This document shows positions 23,463 to 29,356 of a stretch of DNA of 29,356 nt, in pieces. Under the pieces are notes generated by a model that was not told where the DNA came from, did no database searches, and saw nothing but the letters and a program-made list of their open reading frames with translations. Numbering within the stretch: position 1 is the first letter of the stretch; every line of letters starts with the position of its first letter. Where the stretch lies: IMG/VR virus record IMGVR_UViG_3300025889_000669, positions 1-29,356 of that record. One strand, written 5' to 3'. This stretch comes from a virus. Made by a program: the position numbers and the translations under genes.

Positions 23463-24236
23463 ATGAAAAATGAACCAATAAAAAAACAAGCTGCAGGTGC
23501 ACTAGCAACTGTTCAGTTTGAAGAAGACGCAGCTCAAGGTTTAGGGCAGTTAGGTCAACAAGATCTAGCATTACCCTTTTTAAAAATCTTGGGTCAACTA
23601 TCTCCAGAAGTAAACAAGAGAGATGGTAAGTACGTACAAGGAGCAGAACCAGGAATGATATTCAATTCTGTAACTGGCGAATTGTACGACGGTGAGAAAG
23701 GTATTGAAGTAATACCTGCTTACTATTCATTAAAGTTTGTAGAATGGAAAGACAGAGGAGAAGGATCTGGAGCACCAGCAGGTGTACACCCATCTACTTC
23801 TGACATTCTATCTAAAACTACAAGAGGATCAGACTTTAAAGATAGATTACCTAATGGAAACTATGTTGAGAAAACAGGTAACCACTTTGTAATTATCAAA
23901 GGTGATTCACCTTCTACTGCATTGATTGCAATGAAGTCTACTAACTTGAAGATATCAAGAAAGTGGAATTCTATGATTGCAAGCATTAGAATGAAGGGGA
24001 AGAACGGTTTGTTCACTCCAGCATCTTTTAGCCACGTGTATAATCTGAGAACTGTACAACAGCAAAATGATAAAGGAACATGGTTTGGTTGGGAAGTATC
24101 TAAACTTAGACAGTTAGATCCATCAACTGAAGCTGATCTTTATTCACAAGCTAAAACATTCTCAGAGAGTGTATCCAAAGGTGATGTCGAAGTTAAATAT
24201 AACGACGGCAAAGAAACTAAGGATAGCATTATCTAA
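23463..24236 (+). CDS. Conserved replication-module protein, possibly DNA-binding
   Basis: 257 residues. LALPFLKILGQLSPEVNKRD (36-55), then GKYVQGAEPGMIFNSVTGEL (56-75), is well conserved in marine and other phages. The rest is a beta-rich domain (GIEVIPAYYSLKFVEWKDRG, NHFVIIKGDSPSTALIAMKS) with basic patches (KISRKWNSMIASIRMKGKNG) and an acidic C-terminal tail (SVSKGDVEVKYNDGKETKDS). A beta core with an acidic tail is reminiscent of phage ssDNA-binding proteins such as T7 gp2.5, but that is analogy only. A purine-rich AAGGAAA site precedes it. A strong RNA hairpin follows it. Confidence 0.6.
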   Translation: MKNEPIKKQAAGALATVQFEEDAAQGLGQLGQQDLALPFLKILGQLSPEVNKRDGKYVQGAEPGMIFNSVTGELYDGEKGIEVIPAYYSLKFVEWKDRGEGSGAPAGVHPSTSDILSKTTRGSDFKDRLPNGNYVEKTGNHFVIIKGDSPSTALIAMKSTNLKISRKWNSMIASIRMKGKNGLFTPASFSHVYNLRTVQQQNDKGTWFGWEVSKLRQLDPSTEADLYSQAKTFSESVSKGDVEVKYNDGKETKDSII

Positions 24237-24249
24237 TTCCCAAGGGAAT
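24236..24249. promoter_or_regulatory. 6-bp inverted repeat ATTCCC/GGGAAT at the gene end
   Basis: ATTCCC, AA, GGGAAT beginning at the last base of the stop codon. The 2-nt centre is too small for an RNA loop, so a dimeric protein-binding site is more likely if it is functional. It lies 11 nt before the large hairpin. Confidence 0.3.
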
Positions 24250-24260
24250 GGTTGCAACAT

Positions 24261-24290
24261 TGATGGTGCTGGGGAGACTCGGCACCATCA
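24261..24290 (+). promoter_or_regulatory. Stable mRNA hairpin with GAGA (GNRA) tetraloop before the primase gene
   Basis: Arms TGATGGTGCTGGG (24261-24273) and CTCGGCACCATCA (24278-24290) pair over 13 bp: nine Watson-Crick pairs at the base, then four pairs of which two are G-U, closed by GAGA. It ends 9 nt before the primase ATG (24300), where a ribosome site would normally be, and that gene has none. No T-run follows, so a standard terminator is unlikely. A translation-control or RNA-processing element is inferred. Confidence 0.65.
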
Positions 24291-24299
24291 GCTAATTGT

Positions 24300-25904
24300 A
24301 TGAATGATAAGTTTATAAATATATTTACAGGGTTAGAGCGTAATTTTGGTTATTGCAATATTGAAAAAGGTTTTGTAGGCCAGGATGGTAAAATAGAATT
24401 TGATCCTAAAGATTTGGGTTGGTCCAAAAGAGCTATTACTTCTCAAGATTACGAGAATCATTTAACAGGTAAGCAGTCTATTGGAATACAACCATGCACT
24501 GAAGAAGGTATGGCTAAGTTTGGAGCCATAGACATTGACGATAAACAACACAGCTACACAGATTTTCCATACAAAAAATATTTAGATCTTATAGCTAAAC
24601 ATCAAATACCTGTAATACCAATCAAATCAAAAAGCGGTGGTTTACATTTATTTGTGTTTACAAAAGAGTTTGTAAAAGCATCTGTCATTAGAACTTTTCT
24701 ACAAGATATATTATTTTTATTAGGGTTACCTCAAGAAATAGAAGTTTACCCTAAACAAACAGAACTTGGTGAATCATCAGGTAATTTTATTAATCTTCCA
24801 TATTATAAAAAGACTGAAAGACTTGCATTTAATTTTGATGGTAAGTTTTTTGATTACGAACAATTTTTAAAACTTGTAGAAAATAATTTACAGACTCCAG
24901 AATCTTTAGATGCATTCACTAAAAAAATTATACAGGATGAATTAACAGGCGGAGCTGTTGAATTTGCAGATGGTCCACCTTGTTTAGCCAGACTTACAAA
25001 AGAAAAGATGACAGATAACCGAGAAAGATTTCTTTATAATTATTCTGTGTTTGCAAAGAAAAAATATCCTGACAACTGGGAAGATAAAGTTAAAGAAGCA
25101 GCAAGAGAATATTTTGTTTATGATAGCAAGTGGGACGATAGTAAAGTTGAAGGTAAGATTAGAGATTGGAAAAAAAGTAAAAGTGATAAAGGTTATACTT
25201 GTTCTCAAGACCCTATCGCTCCTCTATGTTTAAAACAAACGTGTTACAAAAGAAAGTATGGAGTCTTAACAAATGTACAAATATCATGGCCAACTTTATC
25301 AGGTTTAACAAGAATAGAATACAGACCTGATCCAGAGTTTTGGTTGACAGTTCAAGTTGATGAAGAAAATACAAAACAAGTTATAGTAAAAAATATAGAT
25401 AAACTTGTAGAGATGAGAGAGCTTAGAAAAGTAATAGCAGCACAAACTTCTCTTATACCTCCAAAGATTAAAGACGCAGACTTTCAAAAAATATTAGACC
25501 CATTGTGGAAGAACCTAGAAACATTAGATCCACCAGAAGGAACGAGTGACATAGATATATTAAAAGCCCACATTGTTAGTTATGTAAACGAAATGAAAGC
25601 TACAAGTCATGCATCATTAGAAAGTGGAGCAACATATGATGACGGTGAATATTTTTATTTTGTTTATGATAAATTTTATGATCACTTAAAAACAAAAGAA
25701 TGGAAACTAAAACAAGATAGAACTGGAGTAATGATTAAAAAACAATTCAAAGGTGAATTAAGTGTACAGGTCAGATATCCTCATAAAAAAGGAGCTAAGA
25801 TGAACCCTAGAATAAGATGTGTGAGATTACTTAAAAATAAATTTATACAGGAAGATGCACCTGACGAACAAATACAAATGAGAAACGTTGATGAACTTAT
25901 GTAA
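24300..25904 (+). CDS. Archaeo-eukaryotic-type primase (TOTE-like AEP)
   Basis: 534 residues. FGAIDIDDK (74-82) supplies the DxD metal motif (Asp78, Asp80). IKSKSGGLHLFVF (108-120) supplies the SxGGxH nucleotide motif with His116. EVYPKQ near 148-153, then GNFINLPYYK, matches the third motif region of primases related to TOTE conflict-system and phage AEPs. Cys228 (GPPCLARL), Cys301, Cys310 and Cys315 (CSQDPIAPLCLKQTCYKRKY) suggest a Zn or Fe-S site like the primase large-subunit C-terminal domain. Residues 330-534 are an extra region of unknown fold. It would synthesise primers for the family A polymerase in the same operon. It overlaps the helicase gene by 14 nt. Confidence 0.8.
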   Translation: MNDKFINIFTGLERNFGYCNIEKGFVGQDGKIEFDPKDLGWSKRAITSQDYENHLTGKQSIGIQPCTEEGMAKFGAIDIDDKQHSYTDFPYKKYLDLIAKHQIPVIPIKSKSGGLHLFVFTKEFVKASVIRTFLQDILFLLGLPQEIEVYPKQTELGESSGNFINLPYYKKTERLAFNFDGKFFDYEQFLKLVENNLQTPESLDAFTKKIIQDELTGGAVEFADGPPCLARLTKEKMTDNRERFLYNYSVFAKKKYPDNWEDKVKEAAREYFVYDSKWDDSKVEGKIRDWKKSKSDKGYTCSQDPIAPLCLKQTCYKRKYGVLTNVQISWPTLSGLTRIEYRPDPEFWLTVQVDEENTKQVIVKNIDKLVEMRELRKVIAAQTSLIPPKIKDADFQKILDPLWKNLETLDPPEGTSDIDILKAHIVSYVNEMKATSHASLESGATYDDGEYFYFVYDKFYDHLKTKEWKLKQDRTGVMIKKQFKGELSVQVRYPHKKGAKMNPRIRCVRLLKNKFIQEDAPDEQIQMRNVDELM

Positions 25905-27324
25905 GATATACGGACCACCAGGTACCGGTAAAACATACAGACTTATTAGTAGAGCAAGAGCTTATGCACGGATCGGCTCCCCGTTGGATAAGATAGGTTA
26001 TTTTGCTTTTACTAAAAAGGCAGCGAAAGAAGCAAAAGAGAGAATGCCTTTTCCTCCAAAACGTTTAAGGCATTTTCAAACTCTTCACTCGCTGGCATTT
26101 AATACCCTAAGTCTAAGTGAGGATAGAGTTATGCAACCTTATCACTACGAAGACTTAGGGAAACTTTTAAACATTAGAGTTAGATACCAGGATAAATTTA
26201 ACAAAGAAGAAACACATTTTTTGACTTGTGATAATCCCTATTACCAGCTGATAGGTAGAGCTATGAATAAAGATATATCTATTGAAGAAGAGTTTAATTT
26301 AAATGAACATAATAGAAATGATGTGAGTTGGAATACTTTAAAACATATCTCCACTAATTTAGTAGAGTATAAAAAAAATAATAACCTTATTGATTTTAAC
26401 GACATGATTCATCAGTTTATAAATAAGGCTGAAAAGTGTCCAGAATTTGACACCGTCTTTATTGACGAAGCTCAAGACTTATCAAAGCTACAATGGAAAA
26501 TGTTTGAAGTTTTAAAACAAAAATCAAAACATATTTATTTAGCGGGTGATGATGACCAAGCAATCTTTAGTTGGGCTGGAGCTGATGTAGATAGTTTTAT
26601 AGATGTTAAAGCAGATAAAGAAATAATACTAAATAAATCAAGACGTATTCCAAAGAACGTACAAACCTATGCATTACAAATCATAGACAGAATACAAGGG
26701 AAAAAAGTAGCCAAAAATTATAAGGCAAGAGAAGTTGATGGTAAAGTAGAAAAAATTAGTGATTTATCACAAATTAATATAAAACAAGGTAAGTGGTTGA
26801 TTCTTGCAAGAACAGGATCAAGATTAAGAAATATAATGGATGAATTAAAAAGACGTGGAATTTATTGTGCTACTAAAAAAGAAAAAAGTTTTAGCGAAAA
26901 ATTATACAGAACTATTTTATTATATCAACGTTGGTGTAAAGGGGAACCATTAGAAGAACATCAAATGAAAGAAATAAAAGAATACACTGGTGAAGAACAG
27001 TTAGATAAAGACATACCTTGGTTTGATTCTTTTGTTGCTGCTAAGTACGAAGATAAATTAAATATAAGAAATTTATTATCTAACGGTGAAAAATTAAGTG
27101 ATAAACCTAGAGTCTTTTTATCTACGATACATTCTATTAAAGGTGGTGAAGAAGAAAATGTAATTGTTGCTTTAGATTTAGCGCATAAGATTAGAAAAGC
27201 TTTGCAAAGAAGTCAAGCAAAAAGAGATGAAGAGCATAGAGTATTTTATGTTGCGTACACAAGAGCAGCACAAAATTTATATTTATTAAAATCAAAAATA
27301 GAAAGAAAGGGTTATCAAATATGA
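25891..27324 (+). CDS. UvrD/Rep-like superfamily 1 DNA helicase, compact form
   Basis: 477 residues from the ATG at 25891; an in-frame TTG one codon earlier is possible but unlikely. Walker A is GPPGTGKT (8-15), motif Ia AFTKKAA (39-45), motif II FIDEAQD (190-196), motif III AGDDDQAIFSWAG (218-230), motif V STIHSIKGGEEENV (411-424) and motif VI VAYTRA (454-459). LIDFNDM (166-172) is a further UvrD signature. At 477 residues it is much shorter than UvrD (about 720), so the 1B/2B insertions are small. It likely unwinds DNA at the phage fork. It overlaps the primase gene and the following gene (4 nt). Confidence 0.9.
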   Translation: MNLCKIYGPPGTGKTYRLISRARAYARIGSPLDKIGYFAFTKKAAKEAKERMPFPPKRLRHFQTLHSLAFNTLSLSEDRVMQPYHYEDLGKLLNIRVRYQDKFNKEETHFLTCDNPYYQLIGRAMNKDISIEEEFNLNEHNRNDVSWNTLKHISTNLVEYKKNNNLIDFNDMIHQFINKAEKCPEFDTVFIDEAQDLSKLQWKMFEVLKQKSKHIYLAGDDDQAIFSWAGADVDSFIDVKADKEIILNKSRRIPKNVQTYALQIIDRIQGKKVAKNYKAREVDGKVEKISDLSQINIKQGKWLILARTGSRLRNIMDELKRRGIYCATKKEKSFSEKLYRTILLYQRWCKGEPLEEHQMKEIKEYTGEEQLDKDIPWFDSFVAAKYEDKLNIRNLLSNGEKLSDKPRVFLSTIHSIKGGEEENVIVALDLAHKIRKALQRSQAKRDEEHRVFYVAYTRAAQNLYLLKSKIERKGYQI

Positions 27325-27566
27325 CAGACAATAGTATATTCAAAGATATAGCACCGCAAGATAAGCAGATAGGTGGCAAGCATTATAAATCTTTTTACAT
27401 TCAGCCGTATGAATTTATTTCAAAAAATAATCTCTCGTTCTTCCAGGGGAACGTTGTGAAATATGTTTGTAGATATCTTACAAAAAATGGTATAGAAGAC
27501 TTAGAAAAGATTATACATTATTGTGAATTAGAAATTAAAAAAATGAAAGATATGAAAAAGAAATGA
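27321..27566 (+). CDS. DUF3310 family protein
   Basis: 81 residues. IGGKHYKSFYIQPYEFISKN (17-36) and FQGNVVKYVCRYLTKNGIED (41-60), then LEKIIHYCELEI, fit DUF3310, a short family carried by many phages, often annotated as nucleotide-kinase-like without experimental proof. Gene overlaps on both sides (ATGA) tie it to the helicase and polymerase genes. Confidence 0.85.
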   Translation: MTDNSIFKDIAPQDKQIGGKHYKSFYIQPYEFISKNNLSFFQGNVVKYVCRYLTKNGIEDLEKIIHYCELEIKKMKDMKKK

Positions 27567-29356
27567 AGGTACCTTTATTTACAGCACAGACTGAATGGAT
27601 AGAGCCGGAAGAATATCCAGATCTACGTCCATATGATGAAATAGCAATTGACTTAGAAACTAGAGATCCTGATTTAAAAACAATGGGATCTGGTTCTGTT
27701 ATTGGTAATGGTGAAGTTGTTGGTATTGCTGTGGCTGTACCAGGACGTAAATATTATTTCCCTATTGCTCATGGATCAGGGCCAAACATGGATAGAAAAA
27801 AAACTATTGAATGGTTTAAAGATGTTTTAGCTTCTGATGCCATTAAAATATTTCATAACGCAATGTATGACGTGTGTTGGATTAGACAAATGGGTTTAAA
27901 AATAAATGGTTTAATCGTAGATACAATGATAGCTGCATCTCTTATCGATGAGAATAGATTTAGATATGATTTAAATAGTTTATCTTGGGACTATCTTGGA
28001 CATGGTAAGAACGAAGTTGCATTAAACGAAGAAGCAAAGTCTAGAGGACTAGATCCTAAATCTGAAATGTGGAAACTACCTGCAATGTATGTAGGTTCTT
28101 ATGCAGAGAAAGATGCTGAATTAACTTTAGAACTTTGGCAAATATTTAAAAAAGAAATTATACACCAAGACATTGAATCTATATTTAATTTAGAGACTGA
28201 TCTTTTTCCTTGTCTTGTTGATATGCGCTTTTTGGGAGTTCGGGTAGATTCAGATAGAGCCACTCTCCTAAAGCAAGAATTAGAAACAGAAGAGAAGAAA
28301 CTCCTATTAGCAATAAGTAAAGAAACCACAATAGAACCTCAGATATGGGCTGCCAGAAGTATTGCAAAAGTATTTGATAAACTTTCTTTACCATATGAAC
28401 GTACTGTTAAAACTAATTCTCCTTCTTTTACTAAAAACTTTTTACAGGAACACAAACATCCTGTTGTTAACATGATAGCAAGAGCTCGTGAAATAAATAA
28501 AGCTCACACTACATTTATAGATACCATATTGAGATACGAACATAAAGGAAGAATACATGCTGATATTAACCAAATAAGATCAGATCAAGGTGGTACAGTT
28601 ACAGGTAGGTTTAGTTATTCTAATCCTAATTTACAACAACTACCGGCAAGAAATAAGGATCTTGGACCAATGATTAGATCTTTGTTTTTACCTGATGAAG
28701 GTAGAACCTGGGGATGTTTTGATTACTCACAACAAGAACCAAGATTAGTAGTTCATTATGCATCGCTTTATAAATTTCCATCAGTCAATGATGTAATAGA
28801 TAATTATGAAAATGATTCGGCTGCAGACTTTCACCAGACTGTAGCTGACATGGCAGAGATACCAAGGACCCAGGCCAAAACAATTAACTTAGGTTTGTTT
28901 TATGGTATGGGTAAAGCTAAGTTACAAGCAGAGCTTGGTGTATCAAAAGATAAAGCTGCAGAATTATTTGATCAGTATCATGCTAAAGTTCCATTTGTAA
29001 AACAAATCATGAATGCTGCATCTAACAGAGCGCAGGAACGAGGACAGATAAGAACATTACTAGGTAGATTGTGTAGGTTTCATTTATGGGAGCCCAATCA
29101 ATTTGGTATGCATAAAGCATTGCCTCATGAAGAAGCGCTAAGGGAACATGGACCAGGAATTAAAAGAGCTTACACATACAAAGCATTAAATAAATTAATA
29201 CAAGGATCTGCAGCTGACATGACAAAGAAAGCTATGTTAGATTTATATAAAGAAGGCATTGTAGCGCACATACAAATACATGATGAGCTCTGTGTTTCTG
29301 TTGAATCTCCAGAACAAGCTAAAAAAATCATTGAAGTAATGGAGAATGCTGTTAGT
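27563..29356 (+). CDS. polA: Family A DNA polymerase with 3'-5' exonuclease domain (3' end outside window)
   Basis: The frame from the ATG at 27563 (overlapping the upstream stop as ATGA) is open for 598 codons to the right edge. The exonuclease motifs are IDLE (Asp30, Glu32), HNAMYD (Asp103) and YAEKD (Tyr180, Asp184). The polymerase motif A is DYSQQE (387-392), motif B is KTINLGLFYG (439-448), and motif C is HDE (573-575). The exonuclease signature residues are intact, so proofreading is expected. The position matching E. coli Pol I Phe762 is Leu443. No 5' nuclease domain is present. Probably only a short C-terminal piece is missing. Confidence 0.95.
   Translation, partial: MKVPLFTAQTEWIEPEEYPDLRPYDEIAIDLETRDPDLKTMGSGSVIGNGEVVGIAVAVPGRKYYFPIAHGSGPNMDRKKTIEWFKDVLASDAIKIFHNAMYDVCWIRQMGLKINGLIVDTMIAASLIDENRFRYDLNSLSWDYLGHGKNEVALNEEAKSRGLDPKSEMWKLPAMYVGSYAEKDAELTLELWQIFKKEIIHQDIESIFNLETDLFPCLVDMRFLGVRVDSDRATLLKQELETEEKKLLLAISKETTIEPQIWAARSIAKVFDKLSLPYERTVKTNSPSFTKNFLQEHKHPVVNMIARAREINKAHTTFIDTILRYEHKGRIHADINQIRSDQGGTVTGRFSYSNPNLQQLPARNKDLGPMIRSLFLPDEGRTWGCFDYSQQEPRLVVHYASLYKFPSVNDVIDNYENDSAADFHQTVADMAEIPRTQAKTINLGLFYGMGKAKLQAELGVSKDKAAELFDQYHAKVPFVKQIMNAASNRAQERGQIRTLLGRLCRFHLWEPNQFGMHKALPHEEALREHGPGIKRAYTYKALNKLIQGSAADMTKKAMLDLYKEGIVAHIQIHDELCVSVESPEQAKKIIEVMENAVS

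Noticed and set aside
24261-24290. Rho-independent terminator
   Set aside because: The stem is strong, but the following bases GCTAATTGTATG have no T-run and the primase gene begins 9 nt later.
28099-28394. Two minus-strand frames inside the polymerase gene
   Set aside because: The plus frame has intact exonuclease and polymerase motifs throughout, so these are shadows.
1-29356. tRNA genes, CRISPR arrays, integrase or att sites
   Set aside because: No T-loop-like GGTTCGA sequence, spaced repeats or recombinase motifs were seen by eye. A tRNA-finding program would be needed to exclude unusual tRNAs.

Overview
The window is an internal segment of a lytic-looking marine tailed-phage genome, most likely a podovirus resembling SAR11 (Pelagibacter) phages and uncultured marine phages. 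The reasons are the low G+C, tightly packed genes with many ATGA/TAATG overlaps, a tail nozzle protein of the P22 gp10/T7 gp12 kind, a 1423-residue internal virion (ejection) protein, no tape-measure or sheath gene, and a family A DNA polymerase beside a primase. The host assignment is inference. No integrase, tRNA, CRISPR array or insertion sequence was seen. Terminase, portal and capsid genes must lie outside the window, and the polymerase gene runs off the right end.

Layout. Bases 1-5071 (+) hold a head-tail adaptor and the distal tail/fibre genes: a conserved virion protein, a cupredoxin-like protein with Trp-rich repeats, a fibre protein with a GxNSGTWG N-terminus, a glycine-rich adhesin and a small fibre-associated protein. 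Bases 5075-7964 are an unusual accessory block of five 2-oxoglutarate/Fe(II) oxygenase-like genes, two on minus and three on plus, diverging from a 50-bp back-to-back promoter. Bases 7977-12757 (+) hold the tail nozzle gene, small conserved genes and two glycosyltransferases. Bases 12813-20795 (+) hold the internal virion proteins, followed by a small membrane protein at 20795-20989. Bases 20986-29356 are the replication module: a minus-strand SNF2-type helicase, then a plus-strand run of early-type proteins, a TOTE-like AEP primase, a UvrD-like helicase, a DUF3310 protein and DNA polymerase A.

How it fits together. Adaptor, nozzle and fibres would build a short tail. The internal virion proteins would form the DNA-ejection apparatus. 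Primase, two helicases and polymerase replicate the DNA. The oxygenases and glycosyltransferases look like modifiers of virion proteins, host surface or metabolites, but nothing in the sequence fixes their substrates. Four regulatory structures stand out: two 50-bp divergent promoters with identical geometry (6148-6197 and 22419-22468), a hairpin burying a Shine-Dalgarno sequence (1235-1251), a promoter with a 7-bp inverted repeat at its start site (22850-22895), and a 13-bp hairpin with a GNRA loop just upstream of the primase start codon (24261-24290). No intergenic stretch longer than about 100 bases exists, so every longer stretch is coding.
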